A program made the translations under genes and the position numbers. From Pedobacter sp. AK013 (GTDB lineage: Bacteria; Bacteroidota; Bacteroidia; Sphingobacteriales; Sphingobacteriaceae), in assembly GCF_014205835.1 (NCBI RefSeq), contig NZ_JACHCQ010000004.1:124001-188000 (forward strand): a stretch of DNA of 64,000 nt, read 5' to 3'. Under the pieces are notes generated by a model, which made no database searches, was not told the DNA's origin, and saw nothing but the letters and a program-made list of their open reading frames with translations. Shown in pieces: positions 23,996 to 33,079 of the stretch. Each line of letters opens with the position of its first letter. Positions within the stretch are counted from its first letter, which is position 1.

Positions 23996-25699
23996 TTACC
24001 CTAGTTTCTCTAGTTCATCTTTCACAAAATTCGCCAGCTCTTTTACATATTCGGCACTAAAATCAAATTTGATTCCGGCAGTTTCATATATTTCGTTCAT
24101 TGGTTTTGTATAACCTAAAGCAAGCGCTGCTAAATATTGTTCTAAAGCTTTTTTAGGGTTTTCTTTATAATTTTTCCAAACTGCAATGGCACCTAACTGG
24201 GCAATTGCATATTCGATATAATAAAAAGGAACTTCGAATAAATGTAGCTGTTTTTGCCAGCCATTACCGAATTGTTGTTCTAAATCTGTCCAATCAGCAA
24301 AACCTGCACCAAAACGGTTAAAAATCTGCTTAAAGGTTTCTTCACGGTCGGCTGCGGTATGGTTAGGGTTGGTGTAAATCCAGTGTTGAAACTGATCAAT
24401 TACGGCAACCCATGGCAATGTTTTCAAGACATCGGCCAACTGTTCTTTTTTAGCACGGTTTAAATCTTCTTCATTGTCGAAATAAACATCCCAATTATCC
24501 ATTGAGATTAATTCCATACTCATCGATGCCAGTTCGGCCACTTCAGACGGACAATGCTTAAAATCGTTTAACTCTAAATTTGCTGTTAAAAAGGTATGAA
24601 TGGCATGGCCGCCTTCATGAACCATTGTGGTTAAATCGCGCAGTGAATTTGCTGAGTTCATGAAGATAAATGGTGCTCCGGTTTCAGCTAGTGGATAATT
24701 GTAACCACCTGGCGCTTTACCCTTTCTGCTCTCTACATCAAAAAGGTTATTGGCTTTCATTGTAGCGAGTTTTGAACCTAATTTTTCGTCAATGGCATTA
24801 AAGCAGGCAATACTTTTATCAATGAGTTCTTCACCATTGTTAAAAGGTTTTAAAGCTGGTTTACCACTTATACTCACTTCTAAATCCCAAGGTTTTAACA
24901 CCTCCAGGCCTAATGCTTCGCGGCGTTTTTCAGCTTGTTCTTTTAAAATCGGAACAATTTCTTTTTCAATCGCATTGGCAAAATCATAACAATCCTGCGG
25001 GGTATAGTCAAAACGGCCTAAGGCTTGGAACATATAATCGCGATAGTTTTCAAAACCAGCATTTAAGGCAACCTGATTACGCAGTTTAATCAGGTCATCA
25101 AACAAAATGTTTAAATCATCTTTATCAACCAAACGGCGCTGTTGGATCGTTTTCCACGCATTTTCGCGTACCTCGCGGTTTAAATCTTTAATAAAAATCG
25201 AGGCTTGCTCCAAAGTATATTCCTGGCCATTTAGCTCAACACTCATGGCGCCTGTAATACCCTGGTATTTTTGTTGTTTTACCTGTAATTCGGTAAACAG
25301 CTCAATATTTTCATCGCGGTAAAGTTCCAGGGCTTTTTTAATGGCGCGACTGTATACAAAATATTTTTCTTTGTCCAGATCATCCATAAACGGACTTTCG
25401 ACAAATTTTTTGTTCAATTCGTTGGCTAATGGAGAAATTTTTGGCTCTATTTCAGTCGCAAAATATTGAAAGTTTTTAACCAGTTCTTCATTTGTGGTAT
25501 CGCAGCTCATTCTGATGTATCTCCAGGCAAAGTCTTCTTCCAAAGCGGCTTCCAGTTCAGAGCGGTCTTTTAACCAATGCTCTAACTCAGCAGTGCTGGT
25601 TATTTCGCGGTTTTGCAGTTCGGTAAAAAGTGGTTCTAAATTTTCCCAGGTAATGTTTAATTCCTGTGGAATATATGTTCTAGTTTTCTTAGTTATCAT
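23996..25699 (-). CDS. M3-family oligoendopeptidase
   Basis: Zinc metallopeptidase of the oligoendopeptidase F group, 567 residues, cytosolic (no signal peptide). The catalytic motif is HEGGH within TTMVHEGGHAIHTF at about residue 360, with the downstream glutamate in a region of SELAS type (ELASMSMELIS). The all-helical N-terminal half and the C-terminal EYAIAQLGAIAVWKNY segment fit the family. It degrades short peptides. Monocistronic, with its own terminator. Confidence 0.95.
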   Translation of the reverse strand: MITKKTRTYIPQELNITWENLEPLFTELQNREITSTAELEHWLKDRSELEAALEEDFAWRYIRMSCDTTNEELVKNFQYFATEIEPKISPLANELNKKFVESPFMDDLDKEKYFVYSRAIKKALELYRDENIELFTELQVKQQKYQGITGAMSVELNGQEYTLEQASIFIKDLNREVRENAWKTIQQRRLVDKDDLNILFDDLIKLRNQVALNAGFENYRDYMFQALGRFDYTPQDCYDFANAIEKEIVPILKEQAEKRREALGLEVLKPWDLEVSISGKPALKPFNNGEELIDKSIACFNAIDEKLGSKLATMKANNLFDVESRKGKAPGGYNYPLAETGAPFIFMNSANSLRDLTTMVHEGGHAIHTFLTANLELNDFKHCPSEVAELASMSMELISMDNWDVYFDNEEDLNRAKKEQLADVLKTLPWVAVIDQFQHWIYTNPNHTAADREETFKQIFNRFGAGFADWTDLEQQFGNGWQKQLHLFEVPFYYIEYAIAQLGAIAVWKNYKENPKKALEQYLAALALGYTKPMNEIYETAGIKFDFSAEYVKELANFVKDELEKLG

Positions 25700-25796
25700 A
25701 GTAATTAATTATTGAATTAGAGAATGATTGAAGGAGTGAATGGTTTACTGCACAATGCTATATTCTCCCATTCAAAATTCAGTTATTCACTCATTT

Positions 25797-26654
25797 TTAT
25801 TTATGTCTTAAATACGCGTCTATTAAAAAGCATATTGCAAATACTACCGATGCATAACCGTTTAAGGTTTGGAATGCCCGGTTTACCTTGCTTATGTCGT
25901 TTGGTTTTACAAGCAGGTGCTGGTAAATCAACATCGAACAGAAAAATATAATCCCTACATAATAAACCCAGCTAAACTCGGTAAAGAATACAGGTAAAAT
26001 TACGCAGGCTGCCGATAATACATGCAATAAAACCGAAACGTTCAGCGCATTTTTTATGCCAAGCGCCGATGGAATGGAATGTAATTTTTCTTCACGGTCA
26101 AATTCTTCGTCCTGTAAGGCATATATAATATCAAATCCACTTACCCAGAATAATACGGTTAAGGAGTAAAGTACAGGAACCAACGCAAAATGTCCGGTTA
26201 CGGCAATGTAAGCACCAATGGGAGCAAGTGCCAGGCCTAAGCCCAAAACCAAATGGCAAAGCGCAGTGAAACGTTTGGTGTAGCTATAAAACAAGACCAC
26301 AAACAAAGCCACTGGCGATAAATAAAAACAAAGCGGGTTAATGAAGTAGGTGGTAATGGCGAAAAGTACACAATTGGCGATAACGAAAATCAACGCCTCA
26401 TTTGCCGAAACTTTCCCTGCAGGTATATCGCGCATTTTAGTGCGCGGGTTCTTTGCATCAATATTTCTGTCGAGATAACGGTTAAAAGCCATGGCTGAGT
26501 TTCTGGCAAAAACCATACAGAGCAAAACTAAAATCAGTTTATACCAGGAAAATGGGTTTTCTGTTGTGGTTACGCCCAAAAAGAAACCAATCATGGCAAA
26601 TGGTAGTGCAAAAACAGAGTGAGCAAATAATACGAGTGAAAAGTATTTTTTCAT
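25797..26654 (-). CDS. UbiA-family polyprenyltransferase (menaquinone pathway type)
   Basis: Integral membrane prenyltransferase, 285 residues with 8-9 helices. The two aspartate-rich motifs are NRYLDRNIDAKN (N-x-x-x-D-x-x-x-D) and DEEFDREEKL, which bind Mg-diphosphate. Such proteins attach a polyprenyl chain to an aromatic ring. The sequence class looks like the 'putative 4-hydroxybenzoate polyprenyltransferase' of futalosine-route organisms (MqnP), and the close ubiE/menG methyltransferase supports a quinone role. The choice between MqnP, MenA and UbiA is inference. Upstream on the same strand, after a 218-bp repetitive gap, is ysxC. Confidence 0.88.
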   Translation of the reverse strand: MKKYFSLVLFAHSVFALPFAMIGFFLGVTTTENPFSWYKLILVLLCMVFARNSAMAFNRYLDRNIDAKNPRTKMRDIPAGKVSANEALIFVIANCVLFAITTYFINPLCFYLSPVALFVVLFYSYTKRFTALCHLVLGLGLALAPIGAYIAVTGHFALVPVLYSLTVLFWVSGFDIIYALQDEEFDREEKLHSIPSALGIKNALNVSVLLHVLSAACVILPVFFTEFSWVYYVGIIFFCSMLIYQHLLVKPNDISKVNRAFQTLNGYASVVFAICFLIDAYLRHK

Positions 26655-26660
26655 TTGTTT

Positions 26661-26865
26661 GTTAAAACGGGTTAACTGGTTAATTGTTTAAATCGGCTAA
26701 CTGGTTAATTGTGTTAGTTGGGTCAATGGTTTAATCGTTCATAGCTTAAAAGTTCAAAGAAAAATCAGTCATTAAAACGATTTCTGAAACATGCTACCAA
26801 CAACCCAACCATGAACTACAAAACTACGAACCATTTACCAATGAACTAATGACTAGTGAACCAAT
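26661..26865. repeat. Phrase-like tracts between ysxC and the prenyltransferase
   Basis: The first half (26661-26739) reads GGGTTAACTGGTTAATTG, TTTAAATCGGCTAACTGG, GGTTTAATCG on the plus strand. The second half (26790-26865) reads ACCAACAACCCAACCATGAAC, GAACCATTTACCAATG, AACTAATGACTAGTGAACC. On the common minus sense strand the G/T-rich arm follows the ysxC stop and the C/A-rich arm precedes the prenyltransferase start. Confidence 0.6.
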
Positions 26866-26872
26866 ATGCCAT

Positions 26873-27496
26873 TTAGAACTTCTTATAATCTGTTGGTACA
26901 ACAAAATCCTTATTTACTTCGTAGATGAAATTTAAAACATCATCTTTTCCGTTCCCTTTTTCGGCAGAAGTGATAAAGGTAGCCGGAATCTCTTCGAAAA
27001 ATTCGCCTAATTTTTTCTTAAAGGCAGCTACATTTTTCTGGGTGGTGGTCATGCCCTGTTTATCGGCTTTGGTAAAAATTAGCGAAAACGGTATCTGTTT
27101 TTCACCTAACCAATAACAAAATTCAATATCAATTCCCTGAGGATCTAAGCGGCTGTCTATCAAAACAAAAACACATTGCAGACTTTCTCTTTTGGTGATG
27201 TAGGCGCGGATAAATTTCTCCCACTTCTCTCTGCTGGTTTTAGAAACCTTGGCATAACCATAACCAGGTAAATCGACAATATACCAGGCCTCATTAATTA
27301 AAAAGTGATTAATTAACTGTGTTTTTCCCGGACGTTGCGAGGTTTTGGCCAATCCATGCTGATTAACCAACATATTGATTAATGAAGATTTACCTACGTT
27401 AGAGCGGCCAATAAATGCATATTCGGGCATGGTTGGTACAGGTAGTGCCGAAATCTGCGTGTTGCTGCAAACAAATGTTGCCGTTTTGATAATCAT
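26873..27496 (-). CDS. ysxC: Ribosome biogenesis GTP-binding protein YihA/YsxC
   Basis: Essential GTPase that helps assemble the large ribosomal subunit, 207 residues. G1 is GRSNVGKSS, G3 is DLPGYGYAK and G4 is TKADK; the TSAEKGNGKDDVLNFI segment is G5. The start at 27496 (MIIKTATFVCSNTQI) was chosen although the frame is open for another 35 codons upstream, because that extension is translated from a repetitive intergenic tract and the family starts here. A promoter element is 4 nt upstream of the ATG. Divergent from ubiE. Confidence 0.96.
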   Translation of the reverse strand: MIIKTATFVCSNTQISALPVPTMPEYAFIGRSNVGKSSLINMLVNQHGLAKTSQRPGKTQLINHFLINEAWYIVDLPGYGYAKVSKTSREKWEKFIRAYITKRESLQCVFVLIDSRLDPQGIDIEFCYWLGEKQIPFSLIFTKADKQGMTTTQKNVAAFKKKLGEFFEEIPATFITSAEKGNGKDDVLNFIYEVNKDFVVPTDYKKF

Positions 27497-27500
27497 AGTG

Positions 27501-27508
27501 CAAAGGTA
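27501..27508 (-). promoter_or_regulatory. TAnnTTTG promoter element next to the ysxC start
   Basis: TACCTTTG on the minus strand, followed by CACT and then the ATG. The spacing suggests a leader of zero to a few nucleotides. Confidence 0.6.
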
Positions 27509-27520
27509 ACAATTAGTTTT

Positions 27521-27626
27521 GAGTTGAGAGTTGGGCGTTCGGAGTTGAAAACCCGTTGCCGTCAGCGATTCGTAAAGTTTAGAGGAATTGCTAAACTGCA
27601 AACTCTAAACGCCCAACTGCAAACTC
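27521..27626. repeat. Inverted repeat in the ysxC-ubiE divergent region
   Basis: AGTTGGGCGTT (27529-27539) and AACGCCCAACT (27608-27618) are perfect complements. The flanks also match with GAGTT words: GAGTTGAG and CGGAGTTG on the left, CTCTAAACG and GCAAACTC on the right. The two arms lie symmetrically in front of the two divergent promoters. Confidence 0.7.
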
Positions 27627-27633
27627 TTTTAGC

Positions 27634-27641
27634 TATCTTTG
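27634..27641 (+). promoter_or_regulatory. TAnnTTTG promoter element for ubiE-porT
   Basis: TATCTTTG, 9 nt before the ATG at 27651; predicted leader of only a few nucleotides. Confidence 0.55.
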
Positions 27642-27650
27642 CTCCATATC

Positions 27651-28382
27651 ATGAATCAGAATATCACCCCATACCAAGTAGAAGATGCAACTAAAAAAGA
27701 ACAGGTTGCAACCATGTTTAATAACATTTCTGGCACTTACGATTTTTTAAATCATTTTCTTTCCTTAGGCATTGATGTATTATGGCGCAAAAAAGCCATT
27801 AAAGAACTGGTTTCCATCCATCCAAGAACTTTACTTGATGTTGCTACAGGAACTGGTGATTTTGCTTTTGAAGCCATAAAAAAGCTTCAGCCCGAAAAGG
27901 TAATTGGCGTTGATATTTCTGAAGGAATGTTAGAAGTGGCCAAGAAGAAAATTAACGAACGTAGCTTAAACGAAGTTTTTACTGTTCAGGTAGGTGATTC
28001 TGAAGGCTTACATTTCGAAAATGATACTTTTGATGCCATTACTTGCGCTTATGGTGTGCGTAATTTCGAAAACCTCGAAAAAGGATTAACCGATATGTAC
28101 AGGGTATTAAAGCCTAACGGGAAAATGGTGATATTAGAGTTTTCTAAACCAAAGGTTTTCCCCGTAAAACAATTGTATAGTTTTTATTTTAAACAGGTAA
28201 CGCCTTTCTTTGGAAAACTATTTTCTAAAGACCATAGAGCCTATACTTATTTGCCAGAATCGGTAGCTGCTTTTCCTGACGGAGAAGATTTTACCAATCT
28301 GATGGAAAAAGTTGGCTTTAAAAGTACCAAACAAAGAATTTTAACGTTTGGAATAAGTTCGATATATGTAGGAACCAAATGA
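27651..28382 (+). CDS. ubiE: Bifunctional demethylmenaquinone/ubiquinone methyltransferase
   Basis: SAM-dependent C-methyltransferase for the last step of menaquinone synthesis, 243 residues. Family segments: VATMFNNISGTYDFLNHFLSLGIDVLWRKKAI at the start, the SAM-binding LLDVATGTGDFAFEA, GVDISEGMLEVAKKK, CAYGVRNFEN and LPESVAAFPDG near the end. The ATG at 27651 was chosen; an upstream TTG lies inside the promoter element. The stop overlaps the start of porT by 4 bp (ATGA), so the two are translationally coupled. Confidence 0.96.
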   Translation: MNQNITPYQVEDATKKEQVATMFNNISGTYDFLNHFLSLGIDVLWRKKAIKELVSIHPRTLLDVATGTGDFAFEAIKKLQPEKVIGVDISEGMLEVAKKKINERSLNEVFTVQVGDSEGLHFENDTFDAITCAYGVRNFENLEKGLTDMYRVLKPNGKMVILEFSKPKVFPVKQLYSFYFKQVTPFFGKLFSKDHRAYTYLPESVAAFPDGEDFTNLMEKVGFKSTKQRILTFGISSIYVGTK

Positions 28383-29176
28383 TCAGAAAATTAAGCCTCA
28401 TTCTTTTACTTTTTATCGCTTCTAAAACCACTTTTGCTCAAAATTGGGGTGGCGGAATAGATGATGAAGATTGGAGTTTTGGTTTTAATTTTCAATATAT
28501 CTCAGCCGAATACAAGATACTTAAAAAGCCAAACTGGCGATCGTCTTTTTATGAGGTGCCAAATTCTCTGGATCCCTCTTACGATCCGAATTCGGGCATT
28601 CCGGTTACCTCAACATTAAATTCTATTTCTAGCCCACCATCTCAAGGTTTTGGATTGGGTTTTGTAATGAATAGGATGATTTCTGATAACTTCGATATCA
28701 GGGCAACGCCCTCCCTTATTTTTAGCGATAGGATGGTAATTTATGAGTATGAGCCCATGGCACCGATTAACTTGGGCAACGGACAAACAAAAAACTTTCA
28801 AACAGTTGTAGAAAGAAAAGTTCAGGCCACGATGTTTGAATTTCCATTGGGCATAAAGGTAAAATCGAACCGGATGAACAATTTTAGGGCATACTGGTTG
28901 GGTGGTGCTAAATATTCGATAGATATAGCTTCGAAAAAGAAAACCTTCGATGAAGGAGAAACAGCCGTAAATAAGTTTTTAAAAAATAAAAGAAATTACC
29001 TGTCGTACGAAACAGGTATCGGTTTCGATATTTATTTCGAGTATTTTAAAATGTCGCCCGAAATAAAACTCTCGTATTCAACCAATGATTTGCTTCAGCA
29101 CGACAATACTGTTTATGCCAATCCGATAGATAAGTTGAAATTACGTCAATTAACATTCAGTTTGATTTTTCAATAG
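28379..29176 (+). CDS. porT: PorT-family outer-membrane protein (type IX secretion)
   Basis: A 265-residue predicted outer-membrane beta-barrel with a signal peptide (LSLILLLFIASKTTFAQ). The body alternates polar and hydrophobic residues (DWSFGFNFQYISAEYKI; FDIRATPSLIFSDRMVIYEY; KLRQLTFSLIF at the end), as in PorT/SprT, a required component of type IX protein export and gliding. The position right behind ubiE is also seen for porT/sprT in other Bacteroidota. The other evidence for the system in this window is the PorG-like gene at 33080 and the sorting-domain protein at 15998. Assignment combines fold pattern and gene order. Confidence 0.83.
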   Translation: MIRKLSLILLLFIASKTTFAQNWGGGIDDEDWSFGFNFQYISAEYKILKKPNWRSSFYEVPNSLDPSYDPNSGIPVTSTLNSISSPPSQGFGLGFVMNRMISDNFDIRATPSLIFSDRMVIYEYEPMAPINLGNGQTKNFQTVVERKVQATMFEFPLGIKVKSNRMNNFRAYWLGGAKYSIDIASKKKTFDEGETAVNKFLKNKRNYLSYETGIGFDIYFEYFKMSPEIKLSYSTNDLLQHDNTVYANPIDKLKLRQLTFSLIFQ

Positions 29177-29196
29177 TCCTGCAATCCAAAAAAACT

Positions 29197-29204
29197 TACC
29201 TTTG
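29197..29204 (+). promoter_or_regulatory. TAnnTTTG promoter element for the SDR gene
   Basis: TACCTTTG, 61 nt before the ATG of the short-chain dehydrogenase. Confidence 0.5.
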
Positions 29205-29265
29205 TTGGTGTAGGTAAATCAAAGATGAGATCTTAAAGGATTACCAAGGCTTAAAATTCATAAAA

Positions 29266-30024
29266 ATGTCTAAAATCGCATTAATTACAGGTGCAACTTC
29301 TGGTATTGGCGAGGCGTGCGCACATACATTTGCCCAACAAGGTTATAATTTGGTATTATTGGCCCGCAGAGCAGATCGGTTGGCTAAAATTGCCCATCAT
29401 TTGGAAGATAAATATGCCATTAGCATTAAACAGGTTTTTGCAGATGTTCGCGATAAAGAAAGTCTTACTACTGCTTTAGAAGTTTTGCCAGCAGAATGGA
29501 AAAAGGTTGATGTTTTGATTAACAATGCTGGTTTGAGCCAAGGTTTAGATCCCATTGATAAAGGTGATACCAACGATTGGGATACCATGATTGATACCAA
29601 TGTAAAAGGCTTGCTTTATGTAACCAAAATTGTTTCCAACTGGATGATCCCAAATCAATCGGGCCATATCATTAACATTGGTTCTATTGCCGGGAAAGAA
29701 GTTTATCCAAATGGAAACGTATATTGTGCTAGCAAACATGCTGTAGATGCTTTGAGTAAAGGTATGCGTATCGATTTATTGCCACATGGGATAAAGGTTA
29801 CCGAAATTAATCCAGGCATGGTAGAAACCGAATTTTCGGTAGTGCGCTTTAAAGGTGATGAAGACCGGGCGAAAAAAGTGTATGAAAACCTGGAGCCGCT
29901 AGTTGCCGATGACATTGCCGATGCGATTTGGTATGTAGTAAGCAGGCCGAAACATGTTAACATTAACGATATGCTGATTATGCCAACCGTACAGGCTACA
30001 GCAACAATTATAAATAGAGTATAA
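29266..30024 (+). CDS. Short-chain dehydrogenase/reductase (SDR), YdfG-like
   Basis: NAD(P)-dependent oxidoreductase of 252 residues with a Rossmann fold. TGATSGIGEACA is the dinucleotide-binding loop, NNAG follows at about residue 88, INIGSIAGKEVYPNG holds the catalytic serine and YCASKHAVDAL the YxxxK pair. INPGMVETEFSVVRFKGD resembles the YdfG/serine 3-dehydrogenase group (3-hydroxy acid dehydrogenases). The arginine-rich LARRADRL after the second strand suggests NADP. The physiological substrate is unknown. Confidence 0.94.
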   Translation: MSKIALITGATSGIGEACAHTFAQQGYNLVLLARRADRLAKIAHHLEDKYAISIKQVFADVRDKESLTTALEVLPAEWKKVDVLINNAGLSQGLDPIDKGDTNDWDTMIDTNVKGLLYVTKIVSNWMIPNQSGHIINIGSIAGKEVYPNGNVYCASKHAVDALSKGMRIDLLPHGIKVTEINPGMVETEFSVVRFKGDEDRAKKVYENLEPLVADDIADAIWYVVSRPKHVNINDMLIMPTVQATATIINRV

Positions 30025-30027
30025 AGT

Positions 30028-30115
30028 TTTCAGTTGACCAATTTGGTAATTCAATAATTAACAACCTTGAACAGTTAACCGATTTAAACAGTTAACCAAT
30101 TAACCACAATTAACA
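30028..30115. repeat. TTAACC tract before the GatB/YqeY gene
   Basis: CAGTTAACCGATTTAAACAG then TTAACCAATTAACC (30072-30105) lead straight into the ATG at 30116. A short G/T form (CAGTTGACCAATTTGGTAAT) follows the SDR stop. The same words occur in inverted orientation before bcp, hppA and the prenyltransferase. Confidence 0.6.
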
Positions 30116-30562
30116 ATGATATCAAATACAATAGATCAGGAAATAAAAAAAGCCATGTTGGCTAAAAATAATGCACAGTTAAGAGGTTTAAGGGCAATAA
30201 AAGCAGCCTTACTTTTAGCTAAAACAGAGAAGGGATCTTCAGAAGAAATTACCGAACAAGCTGAACTTAAAATTCTTCAGAAACTGATTAAACAACGCCG
30301 CGAATCTGCTGATATTTATAAGCAACAAAATCGAGAAGATTTATATCAGGTAGAAGAAGAAGAAATTGAAGTGATTAATCAATTTTTACCAAAACAGTTA
30401 GATAGGGCTGAGGTTGCCTCAATTATTGAGGGTGTAATCAAACAATCTGGTGCTACATCGGTTAAGGATATGGGTAAAGTAATGGGGATGGCAAATGCAG
30501 CACTTGCAGGTAAGGCTGATGGTAAATTAATTGCAGAGATTGTTAAAGAAAAACTAGCATAG
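30116..30562 (+). CDS. GatB/YqeY domain-containing protein
   Basis: A 148-residue helical protein of the YqeY family. This family shares the tRNA-binding tail domain of the amidotransferase subunit GatB. MLAKNNAQLRGLRAIKAALLLA, IKQRRESADIYKQQNREDL and FLPKQLDRAEVASIIEGVIKQSGA are the typical blocks, and KDMGKVMGMANAALAGKADGK the conserved end. It likely binds tRNA or an aminoacylation partner; the exact role is not established. Monocistronic by spacing. Confidence 0.94.
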   Translation: MISNTIDQEIKKAMLAKNNAQLRGLRAIKAALLLAKTEKGSSEEITEQAELKILQKLIKQRRESADIYKQQNREDLYQVEEEEIEVINQFLPKQLDRAEVASIIEGVIKQSGATSVKDMGKVMGMANAALAGKADGKLIAEIVKEKLA

Positions 30563-30758
30563 TTTAAAGCTAAAAGCGTAAAAACTAAAGCTAAAAGCTT
30601 ATTATAAAATGCGTATCTGGGTACTGAATAATTGTTTCTCGATACTTATAAATGGGTTTTTATACCGTTTTCGATTTTATTTCAGAAAAATGGCATATAA
30701 ATGCATAAATTTAATTTTACTCTACTAACTTAGTAGCACAATACCATCTAGAATATAT

Positions 30759-31523
30759 ATGACTTACCCGATAATAGAAGAAGACGGATTTAAATACATC
30801 GAAGCTGGAACAGGCGAGACACTGGTATTGCTACATGGCCTAATGGGCGAACTAAGCAATTGGGAACTGGTTATCGAACAGTTTAAAGATCGCTATCGTG
30901 TAATTATTCCAATTTTACCAATTTACGATTTGCCTATTTTAACATTGGGCGTAAAAGCATTGTCGAGATATCTTCATCGCTTTTTAAAATATAAAAATTT
31001 AAACCAGGTAGTGCTTGTTGGTAATTCACTTGGTGGCCATGTAGGTCTAGTATTTACGGTTGCTCATCAGGAATTTGTTAAGGCCCTGGTGCTTACCGGT
31101 AGCTCTGGTTTATACGAAAATGCTTTTGGAGGATCTTTTCCACGTAGAGAGAGCTACGATTATATTAAGGAAAAAGTAGAATTTACTTTTTACGATCCGG
31201 CTACGGCAACTAAAGAACTGGTTGATGATGTTTTTAAAACAGTTAACGATAGATCGAGGGTTATTCGTATCTTAACCATGGCAAAATCGGCAATACGCCA
31301 CAATATGGCTAAGGAACTGTCTAAAATTACCATACCGGTTTCCTTAATATGGGGTAAAAACGACAAGGTTACTCCGCCAGAAGTGGCAGAAGAATTTCAC
31401 GAATTGCTGCCGAATTCGGAATTGAACTGGGTTGATAAATGCGGTCATGCACCTATGATGGAGCATCCCGAAATATTTAATGCATTTTTAGAGAAATTTT
31501 TAGATAGAATATTGTTGAAATAA
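30759..31523 (+). CDS. Alpha/beta hydrolase
   Basis: A 254-residue serine hydrolase with LLHGLMGELSNW (oxyanion loop HG), the nucleophile elbow GNSLGGH, the acid in WGKNDKVTPPE and the catalytic histidine in CGHAPMMEHPE. The fold is complete and no signal peptide is seen. The substrate is not evident. Its stop codon is directly followed by the ATG of a CBS-domain gene, and it heads the run of envelope genes up to murI, so it may take part in lipid metabolism; this is inference. Confidence 0.93.
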   Translation: MTYPIIEEDGFKYIEAGTGETLVLLHGLMGELSNWELVIEQFKDRYRVIIPILPIYDLPILTLGVKALSRYLHRFLKYKNLNQVVLVGNSLGGHVGLVFTVAHQEFVKALVLTGSSGLYENAFGGSFPRRESYDYIKEKVEFTFYDPATATKELVDDVFKTVNDRSRVIRILTMAKSAIRHNMAKELSKITIPVSLIWGKNDKVTPPEVAEEFHELLPNSELNWVDKCGHAPMMEHPEIFNAFLEKFLDRILLK

Positions 31524-32186
31524 ATGTTTGCAGCAGAAATCATATCAGGTGCAATTCCATCACTAAGAACCGATGACACGGTACAGAAAGCTTTAGATCG
31601 CATGAACGATTTTAAACTAAAGCACTTACCAGTTGTTAACGAGGTAACTTTATTGGGTTTGGTTTCTGAAGATGATTTACTAAATATTGATAATCACGAT
31701 ACCCTTTTAAGCGATAGTGCAGTAAATATACTTAATGTTTTCGTGTTGGGTAATGCACATGCTTACGATGTAATCAGGTTATTGAGCCAGCTAAAATTAA
31801 CGGCTGTTCCGGTTTTAGATCAACAGAAAAATTATGTTGGTTTAATTTCTATCAATAACATGGTAAATGCTGTGGCCGAACAGTATGCCGTAAACGAACC
31901 CGGCGGAATTATTGTTTTGGAGATTAGTAACCGCGATAATTCGCTGGCACATATTGCGCAGATTGTTGAAGCCGATAATGCACAGGTACTCTCTTCTTAT
32001 GTGAATTCTTTCGAAGATTCTACCCGTTTAGAAGTAACGCTCAAAGTAAATAAAACAGAAATTACTTCATTGGTAGCCTCTTTCGAAAGATATGATTATC
32101 TGGTTAAAGAGGTATACAATAACACCCAGATTGATGATGGATCGCAGGAGCGTTACGATTCTTTCATGAACTATTTAAATGTATAA
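31524..32186 (+). CDS. CBS-domain pair with a C-terminal ACT-like domain
   Basis: A 220-residue cytosolic regulatory-type protein. Two CBS motifs (SLRTDDTVQKALDRMNDFKLKHLPVV and NAHAYDVIRLLSQLKLTAVPVLDQQKNYVGLISINNM) are followed by an ACT-like segment (GGIIVLEISNRDNSLAHIAQIVEADNAQVLSSYV). CBS pairs bind adenine nucleotides and ACT domains often bind small ligands; there is no catalytic domain. The ATG directly abuts the stop of the hydrolase gene and nadK begins 9 bp downstream, so it is embedded in one transcript. Its partner protein is unknown. Confidence 0.88.
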   Translation: MFAAEIISGAIPSLRTDDTVQKALDRMNDFKLKHLPVVNEVTLLGLVSEDDLLNIDNHDTLLSDSAVNILNVFVLGNAHAYDVIRLLSQLKLTAVPVLDQQKNYVGLISINNMVNAVAEQYAVNEPGGIIVLEISNRDNSLAHIAQIVEADNAQVLSSYVNSFEDSTRLEVTLKVNKTEITSLVASFERYDYLVKEVYNNTQIDDGSQERYDSFMNYLNV

Positions 32187-32195
32187 ACCTACTTT

Positions 32196-33077
32196 ATGAG
32201 GATTGCAATTTACGGCAGAGATTTTAATGATACGGTTTTGCCCTATGTACAAGAGGTTTTTAATCATTTAGCCGAGCATCACATTCAGCCTGTTTTATAT
32301 TCTAAGTTTAAAACATCGCTTCATGGTAAAATTAAATTGCCTGCAAACACCGTTATTTTTCATAATCATACCGAATTAAAGGAACTTGCCGATGTATTGC
32401 TGAGCTTAGGTGGAGATGGTACCTTACTCGATACCCTATCATTAATCCGCAATTCGGGCATACCTGTAATCGGAATCAATTTTGGCCGTCTAGGATTCTT
32501 GGCCAGTATAAACAAAAATGAAATTGGATCGGCGCTCAATGCCCTGATCAATAAAGAATATACCTTAGATTCCCGCTCACTTTTAACTTTAGAATCTGAT
32601 AATGGTTTATTTGGTGAAGAAAATTTTGCATTGAACGATATTACCATTCATCGTCGCGATAATTCAGCAATGATGATTATCCATGCTTCGATGAATAATG
32701 AGTTTATTAACTCTTATTGGGCCGATGGATTAATTATTGCCACCCCAACAGGTTCAACAGCGTACTCATTAAGTTGCGGCGGACCGATTATTTATCCAGA
32801 TTCTGAAAATTTTGTTATTACCCCTATTGCGCCACATAATTTGAATGTGAGACCAGTAGTTGTGCCAGATAACAATAAGCTCTCTTTCGAGGTAGAAGCC
32901 AGAGAATCAAAATTTTTGGTTTCCTGCGATAGCCGAACCGTTACTGTAGAGCGTTCAGTAAAAATTAGTATAAAAAAGGCAGATTTTTGTATAAATCTTG
33001 TCCGCCTTAATAATGAAACCTACTTAAACACGTTAAGAAATAAATTATTATGGGGCATCGATACCCGTAACTACTAA
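32196..33077 (+). CDS. nadK: NAD kinase
   Basis: Phosphorylates NAD to NADP with ATP, 293 residues. The hallmark GGDGT lies in LLSLGGDGTLLDTL. The second conserved block is the region around NDITIHRRDNSAMMIIHASM, and the glycine-rich DGLIIATPTGSTAYSLSCGGPII forms the NAD-binding core. Length is standard for bacterial NadK. It lies 2 bp before the DUF6089 gene, within the envelope cluster. Confidence 0.97.
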   Translation: MRIAIYGRDFNDTVLPYVQEVFNHLAEHHIQPVLYSKFKTSLHGKIKLPANTVIFHNHTELKELADVLLSLGGDGTLLDTLSLIRNSGIPVIGINFGRLGFLASINKNEIGSALNALINKEYTLDSRSLLTLESDNGLFGEENFALNDITIHRRDNSAMMIIHASMNNEFINSYWADGLIIATPTGSTAYSLSCGGPIIYPDSENFVITPIAPHNLNVRPVVVPDNNKLSFEVEARESKFLVSCDSRTVTVERSVKISIKKADFCINLVRLNNETYLNTLRNKLLWGIDTRNY

Positions 33078-33079
33078 GT

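Noticed and set aside
27497..27601. N-terminal extension of YsxC by 35 residues
   Set aside because: The extension comes from a repetitive intergenic tract, passes through the promoter element and does not match the family start.
30563..30605. AAAGCTAAAAGC word repeats as a CRISPR-like array
   Set aside because: The words are 8-12 nt, directly adjoining and without spacers; this is low-complexity sequence, not an array. No CRISPR array was found anywhere.
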